Assembly: GCA_001414485.1 (NCBI GenBank)
Contig: LLEY01000007.1
Span: 124,001-188,000, forward strand
Direction of reading: 5' to 3'
DNA length: 64,000 nucleotides
From: Calycina herbarum
Taxonomy: Eukaryota; Ascomycota; Leotiomycetes; Helotiales; Pezizellaceae
Part shown: positions 35,852 to 47,145 of the stretch, one piece after another
How positions within the stretch are numbered: position 1 is the first letter of the stretch
How the letters are laid out: every line of letters starts with the position of its first letter
Notes under the pieces: generated by a model
What the model was told of the DNA's origin: nothing
The model's input: only the letters and a program-made list of their open reading frames with translations
Database searches by the model: none
Translations under genes and position numbers: made by a program

Positions 35852-35859
35852 TACCACTT
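35852..35859. repeat. Right target-site duplication TACCACTT
   Basis: Identical to 34773-34780. Confidence 0.85.
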
Positions 35860-36479
35860 GACTTCACACAACATAACATCAAAATACCACAAATTTCACT
35901 ATGTCAATTCTTCACAACATCACGATTCACGGAAGGCCAAGATTAAAAGATGGAAATTTTTTTTTGGATTTGTTTCCATCTAGATACTGACAGCACCGGT
36001 AAACCCTGTGGGAAAAGGTTACTGTCAGATTTGTGTCCCTCTCCACCTCTCCTTCTCCTTCTACAGCTTCAGTGGTATCTCCATGGCTTCTTGGGTGATC
36101 GAAGTGTGTGGTTTTTGTTTGTGGGCGAGTTTTTGAGGTGATGTTTTCGTGGAGGTAACCTCTTGTCGAGATGTTATTGCGGAGATGTTGTTTGCGGAGA
36201 TATTGTTTGCGGAGATATTGTTTGACAAGGTTGCGGAGGTATAGTGGAAAGATGATGACTCGGGAATCTTGTTTGTTGCGAGGTTTCGGGTGTTCTTCGA
36301 GAATGGGGATTGATATCGGGATAGGAAAGTTGTGAGAAGTGGAAGCTAGAGGGCGTTAGTACTACTGCTTCTTACTTGAGTCAGGGGAAAGACTTACCAA
36401 CAAGCTTTCGAAAACTTTTTGCGGTGCTCGTGAACTTATTTTGTTCTCTTTTGGTTGATTGAGTGACTATTGTGGTTGT
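35860..36479. other. Spacer with a 15-bp triple repeat (36179-36223)
   Basis: Three copies of gcggagatattgttt (the first with g for a) lie at 36179-36223. No gene is supported. Two good minus-strand GTAAGT donors near 36400 and 36565 hint at a transcript. Confidence 0.5.
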
Positions 36480-37150
36480 CTGAGACCTGGTGGTTGAGGA
36501 ATGTGCTCTAGGAGGCTAGCGAGTGTTAGTACGAGCACTTGAACTTTGGGGTGGGAAGACTTACCATCACATTTTTTGAGGACGGGCGGACCATTTAGGA
36601 CTTTTGGTGGTTTTCGGGGAGGGGTGTTGGTTATTTTATGCTCTTCGGATTTATCGAGTGGTTGTTTTTGTCGTTTGAGGTATTGAAGCGAGCTTGTGGT
36701 ATTGTGGTTTTGTGCTCGGGTCGAGGAGGCGAGGATATGTAGGTGTTTGAGTGAGGTGCGCTCTCTTGGAAGTGGCGTTTGAGTTGTAGAGACTAGACCA
36801 TGTTGAAGCAACGTTTGTGGTGTAAATGTCGAGACTTCGTTATTTATTTCGACTTTTCGTGAAGTGACGACAGCGATTCCATGATATATCGACGTTTGTA
36901 TGATAGAACGAGCTCGTATTGTTCGCCTGTAACATGATGTGCGGAGACTTTTTCTTGACAACGGGGAGGTATTTTGTTTGCGTCCAATTCGTATATTCGA
37001 ATTGAGGGTTCCAGATTTTGGTGGTTTCGGGATGCACGTGATCCACTTCCTTCATTTCTCCTGTGGTGTTGCCAGAATTCGGCGTTTCGATACTTGGCAT
37101 CTGGTTTGCGATTCTGGCTTGGTGATGATGAGAGTATAGCTAGTGACGTT
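36480..37150 (-). CDS. Possible spliced gene of unknown function, structure unresolved
   Basis: Two overlapping minus-strand frames look coding. The upstream one (37100 down) reads HVHPETTKIWNPQFEYTNWT. The downstream one (36961 down) reads TPLPRERTSLKHLHILASST and then LKKCDG, ending at a strong GTAAGT donor near 36564. A TACTAAC branch and a CCTAG acceptor follow, leading to EHIPQPPGLRQPQ and a stop. How the two frames join is not clear. The protein would be basic and Thr/Pro-rich, with no family I recognise. The splice signals argue for a transcribed locus, but the model is weak. Confidence 0.3.
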
Positions 37151-37220
37151 GCTCGTTATTCGTCTTTGCGAAATCGGATGTCGATGAGGTTGATGACGTG
37201 AAGTGATTGTTGACTCACTT

Positions 37221-37837
37221 TTAGTTTCGATTCGCGTATTTTCGTATGTCGTCAGGAGAAGCCAATTTTTCGATTCTCATCGTGGCCTTCCCAAATTCGG
37301 ATTGGATTTTCATTACACATTCGTGATAGGTGTCCTCTCGGCGATAATTGTCTGTTGTAGGTGTTTTCGTTCAAGCACTGCATCGATATTTCGCAACTCT
37401 GTTGTCGCAACCACCATCCTTCTCCCCCTTCCTCAACTTTCTCTCCCAGCTTCTCGTAGGATTAATGATTCGAAAAAGGATCTTGCCAAAAAGACATTTT
37501 CGTGTGAGCTTGTTTTGTCGCCATTCCATCCATTCGTTTTGCATCATCGTGTAGGCGTTTTCTTTGTATTGGTTTGCGAGTTTTGGGTTTTTGAAAGATA
37601 CGTCGGCGATACTGCGGTAGGGGGTCTCGGGGTGGGAGATTTGGTATTCGAAGAATGCTGGAAGAAATGTTAGTTTGTGAAAGAAGGGGATTGGGAGGGG
37701 GAGGGATAAGTACCTCGTCGCTCAACACCGGGTGTGTTGCGGGTTTTTTGCCAGTTTGCGCAGTGAGTGCATCCGTTGCAGTTGGTGTCGGTTGCTTTGT
37801 GGTGGGAGCAGAAATGAAGACACTGATAGGTTGCCAT
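37221..37837 (-). CDS. Unrecognised small Cys/His-rich protein, three exons
   Basis: This gene is invisible as a single frame. Three exons (37714-37837, 37412-37657, 37221-37351) join in phase to 166 residues. The first intron (56 nt) has a GTACTT donor and a CTAAC...CCAG end. The second (60 nt) has a weaker GTTGCG donor and ends in CTACAACAG. The N-terminus is packed with possible metal ligands: CLHFCSHHKATDTNCNGCTH, followed by CANW, with Cys at positions 6, 10, 20, 23 and 26 and His at 8, 12, 13 and 25. The rest is charged and helical-looking: AFFEYQISHPETPYRSIADV, NPKLANQYKENAYTMMQNEW and FGKATMRIEKLASPDDIRKY. It has no signal peptide. A zinc-binding role is inference only. It may be lineage-restricted. 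Confidence 0.55.
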
Positions 37838-39717
37838 TGTGTTAAAGAAATGGGTGTTGATCGAAGTGTAGGAAGGATGTTGTATGTGGTGGGAGTATGT
37901 ATTTCGAAGAATTGAAGTGATGAAGAAGTTTTAAACTGGGAAGAAAACCTCCTTGGGGAATGTCTCAGTATTTAAGGGCTTTGCAAACTTAGCTGTAAGA
38001 CTAAGAGTTAGAGAGAGGACTAAGTTAATTTGAGGTGACCAGTTTTTGCTATCATGGAGTAGTCTAGATCGAGATAATTATATTGTACTAGAGAGGAACT
38101 TAACAACTAAAATATCTAGAAAGTGTACTAAGTCTACCACTTCCCTTTAAATTGAGGCTCCAGACTCGAACTCAAACAACTTAGCACTTGTAAGAAAAAA
38201 TAGGGAGATGGATCGAGAAGATGTGATAGTAACCACTTGGGCATCGCTCTTGAAAAAAACATTGAACCGGAATTCTCTTGGAGAATTTTGACTCTGAATC
38301 GGGACAAGGTTTAACAATATTTTCTTCTACTTAGAAGAGGACACATCGATTTGACCGTGAGCAAACACACTAGTGTCTTGCGGTTAACCGAGCTAACTTA
38401 GCAGTAAGTTGCAATTAGTCTCTAACCCTACTCAACTCGTGACTCAACAGAGGCAACAATTGGATATGGAAAAAGAATGTGAGGGTTCCTCGATCACCAG
38501 GTAAAGTTCTACTGTGTATGAGTACAAGCAAATCGAAGGTGTTCTTTGAACCCGACCATCAAGTAACTGCCGGCGAGACTAAAAGTTAGACTCAACAAAC
38601 GGACAACGGGATCCACAAAAAACCCGTTAGATGCCAACTTAGCGAGAAGACTAATCAATGGCCATTATTGTTGATGTCTAGATTGCTGGTGGGTCAGACG
38701 GACCATCATGTCTACGGAAACACGCAACTTGTTTGAATTTGGCATTTCCCATGCTATAAGAGTAAGGTTAATATTTTCAGCTATCGAGTGAAATTTTGAA
38801 AGTCGGAAGAGTGAGAATATAAGGAAGGAGGTTGTAAAGGATAGCGGGGCTTGCGTTAAAAGGGCAGTCTGATGGGACCCATTCGTTGATACACACGCAA
38901 GGCAAAAAATAAATAGGAAATTCGCGACCATGCTCTCTTCCGAGTTGGTCAGGCAAAATTGGGACTTGAGAGATTGCATCCTTTTAAGAGAGTGGTGCTA
39001 TATTATCACTTGTTCAAGGAAATAATTCATCAATAGAATTTGAAGGTTAATGCGTGGAATATGTAGTAGTTTGCTCTCACGCGGCTCGAAATCATAGGAA
39101 AGTCTGAATGAACATCAGGCATTCGAGTCACGTTAGAAAGATAGAGAACATGAATCAATTTGTGTAAGAACTCTTGGCTAGGTTGTGATCAGATAAAGGT
39201 AGATTCTAAAGACTTGTGAAACAGAGAATTGAGAGTACTTTTGTATGAGTTTTATTTGGGGAAGAAGGGCGGGGAAAGGGGCAGTTGATGTGAGGGTTGC
39301 TTGATAAGAACTTTTCTTTTTGCTTTTGATGGAATTTTGGGATTCTGAAACCTTGCAGAGGTGGAGGGGGCTATGATGATTAAGTGATTTGTTGGAGGGA
39401 GATGTTGCTGAATCTCAGACAACTGCTTGATCTTTGTTAAACGTCATCGGTGCCCATAAAATCCTTGTTCAAGGCAGATGCGTTTTGCTCTTGGACGCTG
39501 GAAGTCGGCTTCGTCACCTTCTCGCACTAAATTTATGTCAATAAAATATTAAGTTCCCTGGTTTAGAGAGCATTCACTTACGAAACGGGGAACTTTCTTG
39601 ACAATTCGAAGGCCGTCTCCGCCGTGTCGCATTCGCTAAAAACAGTATCTGGCAACAGGCCCTTTAAGGCTGGGTATCCTATTTAGTTAGAATGTTGTAC
39701 TGCCATAAAGCATGAGT
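37838..39717. other. Intergenic, nothing recognised
   Basis: This is the upstream region of the Cys/His-rich gene and the 3' flank of the acidic pseudogene. The open frame at 38665-38979 has no motif, codon bias or splice support. Confidence 0.45.
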
Positions 39718-41293
39718 TTACATCCGACCCCGTGCCATTTGCAGTGTCTTCCAGTCTTCGTCCGAAATTCGAATATGACCTTCTTCGTTAATGTCGACCA
39801 TGGCACCACATTGAAGAAGCGCCAGATCACGGGGCACCTCGTTGCCGTCTTCGTATAAAACTTCGTTCGTTTTCAAGTTTCGAAGGCCGAATTCGAACCA
39901 GTACTCTCCCTCTGCCATTCTTAGGGTTTTTTCGTAATCTTCCTTGTCAGTGTAGTTTTGCTCCGTGCCACAAACTCCTTTATCACACTTGAAGATCAGA
40001 CCATTCAACTGTAGACCAAATTGGTGATGCAATCCCACTTGGGCTCAAATTGTGTCTATCAACTTCTCACAGCTGATGTTTAGGGCATCGCATGCGAGTT
40101 CTTGGCCATCCTTGAGCGTAGCGAGCTGTCGCTTCAACCAGCCATTGGTTCTCAGTCTTTCGGTAAAGTCGGAGTCCTCTTCGTTGTTATTAGGTTCATA
40201 TTTCAGAACGAAGACTTTCGTAAACTGATCTTCTTCGTTCGTTTCGACTGTGGGACCGTTGATATTCTTTTGAATCATACTGGGGACCCCTTCACTTTCT
40301 TCCTGTGGATCCGCGACTTCTCGCATGAACAACGGGATCATGGTGTATGCTATCGCTGACCTGGTATAGGCCCAACTTTTATGAAGTGCTTCCTGGGCTG
40401 TAGATGTTATCAAGAACTTTCTTGAAATCTTCACCAAATGAAAACATCTGGCGAGTGGTTTCAATGAATGTTTCATTATCGGTCCGGATGAGAAGACAAG
40501 TTGGGATCGTGACTTTCCGTTGTACCTTGGGGACTTTCCATGGCCCATCCTCATTTGGAGATTCCTTGCCAATATCTTTCAGGGTGCCCCCAAACTCGGT
40601 CACTATTCTGTCTCTCTCGGCGTCCCATTCCGCATCCGTTGACTTATTCTTTCCGAGATGTTCATCCATCAAGACTCGTTGTAAATGGACCATGTAGCAG
40701 CAGATGCGCTTAGCCATTGCCGCATTGTGCACCCCTTTTTCTTCTTGGCCCATTACCGCCTTTCCTGGGGATCGAAATTCTCGCCCGAGGTCGACGGAAG
40801 TGCCAAATTGATTCTCGTAAGCGCTCGGGCCTGTGACATCGAGTTCAACAATCATGCTTTTGAATCTAGAGAGTTCAAAAAGAGAAGATTGGAGGGCAAG
40901 GGTATTATCATTGTCATCCCTAATCATTTGGCCGACGACTTGCAACACAGATGGGTGGTACATCAATGCTTTCAGATCCTTGATATTACTGAATCCAAGA
41001 TATGCACCCACCCAGCCCGGATAACTCTCGCTTGGACGACAAAAGGTGTTGGGTATCTTGGGATTGCCTGGTGATTGGGTGTCTTTGATGAATTTTTGGT
41101 TCTAGAAATATATTAGCGGGGGAATAAGACATGTTCAGCGGGAATGAATAATTGCCTCAGCATTGTTTTCCTTATGGCCTGCGATTACCATGTGTTTCTT
41201 CGCACCATTCGATTTTCCCCCCATCGCGGCTGATTTTCCGGCTGACTCTCCCTGAATATAGATTCGTTCATCTGGTTCCTGTGATGCCTCCAT
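39718..41293 (-). pseudogene. Acidic protein of unknown family, with frameshift and internal stop
   Basis: I do not recognise the family. Clear coding sequence runs from MEASQEPDERIYIQGESAGK (41293) through NTFCRPSESYPGWVGAYLGF and a 170-residue block with RDDNDNTLALQSSLFELSRF and MVHLQRVLMDEHLGKNKSTD. Near 40395 the frame shifts: FKKVLDN is in one frame and TAQEALHKSWAYTRSAIAYT in the next. A single TGA at 40045-40047 then interrupts it, after CEKLIDTI, and the same frame resumes with AQVGLHHQFGLQLNGLIFKC and runs to a natural stop at 39718. The join between the first exon and the rest is also not resolved. The reconstructed length would be near 480 residues, acidic and without membrane segments. 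Several lesions together suggest a recently dead gene; sequence error could explain one but hardly all. Confidence 0.65.
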
Positions 41294-44200
41294 TTTCTCT
41301 GCAAGTAACACGAATCGTGATTGAGAGAAAAACTCGAGGGGATGAATGGAAGGGTGTAACAAATGAACTTATGAGACCTGTGATTCAGGTGGTGGCAGTC
41401 GTCATAGTAAACAATCCTGGGATACCTTGTTTTTGTTGGGATATTGTGGAAGAGGATGGTTGTTGTTTGGAAGTCGGAAGAGGAGGAAGAGGGAGAAGAG
41501 GTATTTAAATACAATGATAGTGGGTCTAACAAGCGAAAAATTCGCTAAAACATCAGACGAGGGAACAGTAGCTGTGGGTCTACGAAGAGAACCTAAGCCT
41601 GGTCTACCCCTGACTGAATAGCACCAACAGGCAGCAACAGTAGTGTAAGACAGTAACCAGGGGCATGAGCTCATCCACTCACCTGTCCCCACCACTCAAC
41701 CTGTTGATAATGAATTGATTGGTTGTTCATGTGCTCAGGAGAGTAGATACCGAGGCCTGCCACTCTTTCCTATTTTGTCGTTGTCTTTACTAGCTCTTTC
41801 TTTCCCCACTAATTTCTGGCTTAAGTCAAAGATGCAACCTCAACAAGAGATATCAATAGACCTTCGTGTTGTAGTTATAAGACTCTGCGTCATCACTCTT
41901 CAAAAGTCCATTGTTGTGTCGTTTTCACGTCTTTTACTCTCAACAAAAGACGTCACCAAGAGACATTTATATAAATCGCAAAAAGCTGCTTATAAAATAA
42001 TTCGAGATAGTGAGTAAAAGTAGTAATCTAGTTTCATAATAAATTAGCCTTTCTATTTAATTTAAAGCGAAGTTTAAGTTTACTTCTCAAATTAAATAAC
42101 ATTGTATATATATACCTCTGTAGATCTATTTATCTTACTATCGACTACTCTGGTCAAGTTAGGCGATGCTTGTTATGATCCTGGATTACAACAAGCTCTG
42201 TTTAGAGCCATAGTGATGTGGGGCTCAAACGGAGCTCGCAGGGGTCTAGGATGCCAGCAACTGGCATCGCTTAGTGCTATAGCCAAGCTATTTACCTTGG
42301 TAATCATTACTCGCGTTTGTTTATTCCTTCTTCCAGATGCTCTACTCTGATCTTGATAATGAACAAAGCACTATATATCATGATATATCATTATATAGAA
42401 TAATGTATTGCTATATTTTCGTATGTTTTCTTATGTATCTCTTTTATAATACCAATCTAATTTGTGCTTCGTTTAACGAGAGTTACCTGTATCTGGGATA
42501 CGGGTACCCCGTGTACAGAAGTGTCTCACTTAGGCTCTAAAGCGTAAATTACGATCTTAGTTGGCTTTCTGATCATTTGCAAAACATATACATATAATGA
42601 TCTTTACAAATAGACAAATTTTGATATTCCGTTGTTTTGGTTCTATTAAGATGACGATATTTTGATCACTTTCAATTCACCCCCCAGTTCCTATTTTAGC
42701 AGGATTTTCGCAAATTCACGAGGCGATGACAAGCATGACTGACGGTAAAACAAAAAGCTACATTCATCATCGACGAATTTATCGACAGACAGCTATAAAC
42801 TAATGGCGAAGGCCTCTGTTCTCGCCATGCCCGAGAGACCCTATTTCTCCTTCCAAAACAAGTCTCTCTCGTGAATCCCAAAAGAATTAACAATTCTTTA
42901 AAGCATCTAAACCCCATGTTTGGAGAGTTCGAGACTGCAAATACCTTGGCTTGGTAAAGTCAATACTTGAACTCAAGACAGCATCTATATATAATTGTTA
43001 TATATCTTTATAAAGTACTATTATATGTCACCATTATATGTTATCACACATTAATATATAGTTGGGGCTGAGGGGGGGTTTAAGAGGGCTTTATCCCAGC
43101 CAAGTAGTACAACCTGATGGTGCCTACCTGCTCTCCGGAGCGCAAATGAATCTTTTACAATTAAACTCTTCATGAATAAATATAAATATATGATGGTCTG
43201 ATACATCATGATCCTCACAAATAAGAAACTTAAGAAGTCTGGGTTCTGATATAGATTTGCAAGTATTAAGGTGGCTAGCCTAAGCGAGAAGAATACCTGG
43301 CAATGGAAAGTTACTTGACTGCCCACGAGCTCTTTCTCAAAGCAGCCATCATCAATAACTACTAAACCATCAAACAATAATGTTCAAAGTTGTATATCAC
43401 ACAAGGAAAATATTCACAATGGATTTGGCTCATCTTCCAGTCCTTTTCTACTAAATAATACCAAGCAAATACAATGAACTTCAACCAAAATTTTAGATCG
43501 TTCAAAATAGGAAGCCAGGCGAAAGCCCAGCGAACCACTATACCATTGTTGTCTACGAGAGTAGTTTGTAGCCTCTGATACACGCCTGAGATAAGGATAT
43601 TGAGAAGACGGTCATGGAGTTGAAGAAGTTAGTTGTTGAGAGTCACCAAGATCAGCACTGGATGGCGAAAAAGGAACTGGTTGCTAGTGAGAGAAGCGAG
43701 TCAAGGATATGGGGGCGCTTGCTCTGCAGGGCTGGGGCTCAGCCGTCGATGGCCAACGTTTTGGAGATAGGGAGGGCTCACGCAAAAGAGCTTGCTTTCC
43801 AAGTGTTTTCCAAGAGATCACTGAAGATGGGGATTTGGAGTGAAAACACGGGGATTTCCCTTAGACCCTCCATGTTCCGCCAAGCATCTAGCACACTCAA
43901 GTGAGGCGCGTGTTCGATATTTGACGTGTTCTATTGGTTCTGTTCAGAGGAGTACTATTCTAGTAATTGTTCTTATTCGTCAGTGTTCTAGTTTTGCTGT
44001 CCGTTGGAAGTAGTTTGGCGAACGGCACCTACCACGACCTCACATGTGGAACCTGGAGGGTCCAAGGGATAATTTGCTGTCTCAACTCAATTACCAATTC
44101 ACAGGGGAATTACCAGAACCTAAATACGCTGTGACATGGATGGATCAAAATGCGAAATGCTGAGAATCTAAGAGCTGCCAAGGAACGAGCAACAAAGAAT

Positions 44201-44467
44201 TGTCAACTTGATCTCTACTATCAAAATAGCTTCGACCTTGGAAGTCACCTCACTGAGTTTTACTATCTTTGTCAGTGAAATTTCTTTTGAATACTCCTTG
44301 ATTCCTTAGGGACTTGTCTTAATTGCTATATACTATTCTTGTTAGTCGTCGCCAGATCTGGGTGATACTGCATCCACGCAGGTTTTGGGAGAGAATTGAC
44401 CACGGACAAAAGAAATTGGTATATTTTGGGGGAATGTCGTTGTAAACTCTGTTGTATAGATCAACCC
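41294..44467. other. Gene-poor, partly AT-rich stretch
   Basis: AT-rich, possibly RIP-affected DNA lies at about 41950-42110 and 42350-43060, with TA-rich words such as gatatatcattatatag. Frames at 41715-42017, 43362-43583 and 43614-43904 have no recognisable domain. No tRNA or other RNA gene was found. Confidence 0.45.
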
Positions 44468-45861
44468 TCAACCCATTAGTAGGAACCCTATAAACTGATC
44501 ATGATAAATGAACTTATGTGCGCTGACCGCGTTCGGACGTAGAGAGCTCATTCTGATTTTCAAGGGGATTGAACTCGCTGGCATTGAGATATGCAGAGGA
44601 ATCATTAGTTTGAGGATCGTGGTTTTGTCAAAGCGATCGTAGTAATTACAATCTCCATCATTTGCGGATGTTCGAATCAGCTGGCCAATGCACCAGGTGT
44701 TCTCCCAATTTGGTAGTCCAAGATAGCAACGCAAACATTTTGCCCCTGATATGAAAAAAAATTCGCATAATAAGACATGAAGGCGAAACCCTTTGCTAGT
44801 AGAGGCCGAGAATGAAACTTGTTGCGAGGTCAAGGAAGTGGTATTGGCATTCAATATTATAGGGTGGAGAATAAGGTGTATATTACTACAAGGAGGAGAA
44901 CTATTCTTTGTGCTGCCAGAAGTATAAATACCCCAAGTGACTCATAAGTGACTCATAACCTAATTAGGTATAGTCACAAGAGTGAATATCTAATACAACA
45001 ACAAAACTTCCCGAAGCGAAAATGTGCAATTGTATTAGGCTATACAACATCGGCGAGCGAGAAAGCAAACGTAGAAACAGTATTGGTGTTCCCTAATTTA
45101 TTTTTGTCTTGCACTGTTTTCCGGTCCCCTTCTTTCCAGGCGAAAAGTGATTGATCATCCGTGGACTTCATAATTTCTTCCTGGAGCTTAAGAAACGCTC
45201 CGGCTCCGTCCCTGTAAAGCATGGGCATGTTGATATCGAAAGTTCCCAGAAAGGACTACGCCATGTCCTCTTCCCGAATTTTCTGGCGATTAGCTATCCA
45301 GGACATCCGTCGTGCCACACTCAGGAGCTGCAAATTTCCACCATTCAAAGCATACAAATCTATCTTCGTAATTCTTGCTATGTCTTGAATGAGGTCCTTC
45401 TTCGTGCCTATTGGTACCCTCCATTCTGCGCTGTAAAATCTCAAATTTGATGGTGCGAGTAACTCTTGTAAAGTCCACCCTCTACGAAACCATCTTGATT
45501 TCTCGAATTGGTTGCGAAGTTCTGGAGTTGAGAGCCTGTCGCTATCGACCGGCGCGAGAACATCAGACAAGTACGCGTAACCAGAATTTCGGTACCATCG
45601 GTACATTGAGTTCAGTAGAGCTAGACATATCGATGCAAAGGGTGTCTATCCACATGTATTTGTAGTTGTCTGAAGCAGCTTCTTTACAGCTGGACAGCGC
45701 TTTGGCAAACCCTGCCCTGCTGGTAGCAAGCCAGACGTGGTCTGATGAATATCTTGGAAGGAAACCTCGCTATATCCCCATGTTTGTGATAGAATGGCAT
45801 AGTTCGGGATATCAATAAAAAACTCCTCAAGCTCCAAGGTAGTGGTGTTCAAGAGACGCAT
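44468..45861 (-). pseudogene. HET-domain (heterokaryon incompatibility) protein, broken in several places
   Basis: The start is MRLLNTTTLELEEFFI (45861), followed by IPNYAILSQTWGYSEVSFQD, the HET-domain opening. The next conserved block, KYMWIDTLCIDMSSSTEL, is in a different frame, and NSMYRWYRNSGYAYLSDV in a third, with the residues between them missing. The block ending WFRRGWTLQELLAPSNLRFY is intact. A TAG at 45256 stands where the family has a Tyr (EEDMA-stop-SFLGTFDINMPML). After it the sequence continues with FLKLQEEIMKSTDDQSLFAW. A downstream frame (44468-44854) with STSKGFRLHVLL looks like the decayed C-terminal region. At least three disabling lesions make this a pseudogene. HET proteins trigger cell death when incompatible strains fuse; here that function is lost. 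Confidence 0.85.
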
Positions 45862-46222
45862 TATTGACACGGAATGAGAGACAACTAACCTAATCATGCT
45901 TGGAAGATGTTGCTAGTCACATTGAATTTGATAAAAAGAATGTAGTTTGATGCGGGATGAGGCTTCAACGCTCATCATCGGCCAATTGTGGCCTGCGGGG
46001 AACTAAGAACAGTTTATCTCCACGATTCTTTTCGCAAAGATTGGTTCCATGAAAAAAAGGGGGCCACAAAATGATGGAGTACTGAAGTAAAAAGAAAACC
46101 CAGGATCACGTGAGGTAAGATTAATGCCTTGCGCCTGAGGCATTCAAGCTCCTTGAAACGCGCCACCTACTTTGCAGACAAAATACTGTCTGTATTAGAG
46201 ACCAACTGGATGACGAATTGCA
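45862..46222. other. Spacer between divergent HET pseudogene and APH-like gene
   Basis: No gene was seen. The APH-like gene promoter must be here. Confidence 0.45.
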
Positions 46223-47062
46223 ATGCAACCCGTTCCTGTGGAGACACCGACTGAGTCGCCATCTATCAACAGCACACGACTGCGCCGATTTCTCGTTCTC
46301 GCAGCTGTCAAGCTTCTCAGGCGCATCGTGCCTAGTCACGGAGCCGTCATATTCATCGCTGGCAAGCTCTGCATCAAGTATGGAAATCTCCGGGCCCTTC
46401 CAGAAGCGTCAGCTATTCGATTTATACACGAAAACACCTCGATACCAGTCCCAAAAATATATTGTGCCTTTACTCGCAAAGGATCGACATATATCGTGAT
46501 GGAGAAGATACAAGGCGAGATGCTAGGAATAGGTTGGGGCGAACGGAATGACGATTCAAAGGCGAAGATACTTGAGCAGCTCAAAAGAATGGTGGCTGAA
46601 ATGCGGAGTATACCTCCTCCGCAAGGACAAAAACCAGGCGTCTGTAATGTCCATGGTGGATCTATATGGGATAGCCGGCTTCCTGGGACGTCGATGCGCC
46701 ATGGGCCTTGGGAGAGTGTCCACGAGTTCCACAAATATCTGAGGGGGGGTTTTGAGGCAGATCCGAATCACTACCCCGAAGTCAGCAATCTCATAGCATT
46801 GCAAGACAAGGATCGTTGGCCGTTGGTATTTACACATGGCGATTTGAGTAGTTTGAACGTTCTTGTCCGCGGCGACAAAGTTGTGGGAATTATTGACTGG
46901 GAGACAGCTGGCTGGTACCCATCGTATTGGGAGTATACCACCGCTTCGCAAGTAAGCCCAATGAATTATTTCTGGCGAAGAGAGATCGACAATTTCCTGG
47001 ATCCACTACCCGAAGAACTGGAGATGGAAACAATTCGACAAAAATATTTTGGGGATGTTTAG
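46223..47062 (+). CDS. Aminoglycoside-phosphotransferase-like (APH family) small-molecule kinase
   Basis: A single exon encodes 279 residues with an intact kinase-like fold signature. The phosphate-binding Lys is probably in LCIKYG (residue 52). The Brenner motif THGDLSSLNVLV holds catalytic Asp207 and Asn212. The metal-binding Asp lies in VGIIDWETAGWYP (residue 225). IPVPKIYCAF and YIVMEKIQGEMLG are typical of the fungal members. This is the large fungal APH family, whose substrates are mostly unknown; drug resistance should not be inferred. The length matches the family and no lesion is seen, in contrast to its decayed neighbours. Confidence 0.85.
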   Translation: MQPVPVETPTESPSINSTRLRRFLVLAAVKLLRRIVPSHGAVIFIAGKLCIKYGNLRALPEASAIRFIHENTSIPVPKIYCAFTRKGSTYIVMEKIQGEMLGIGWGERNDDSKAKILEQLKRMVAEMRSIPPPQGQKPGVCNVHGGSIWDSRLPGTSMRHGPWESVHEFHKYLRGGFEADPNHYPEVSNLIALQDKDRWPLVFTHGDLSSLNVLVRGDKVVGIIDWETAGWYPSYWEYTTASQVSPMNYFWRREIDNFLDPLPEELEMETIRQKYFGDV

Positions 47063-47145
47063 AAGCTATCATACATGTATGTCGATTCGTTTCCAACTCA
47101 GCAGATCCTATACCACTCATACTCAGATGCATATTGATACAGCCA

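Noticed and set aside
40045..40047. Programmed TGA readthrough in the acidic protein gene
   Set aside because: A frameshift in the same gene makes simple decay more likely; no readthrough context could be argued from one sequence.
42100..42350. Possible tRNA-like or RNA gene in a GC-richer patch within AT-rich DNA
   Set aside because: No cloverleaf arms or GGTTCRA box could be matched.
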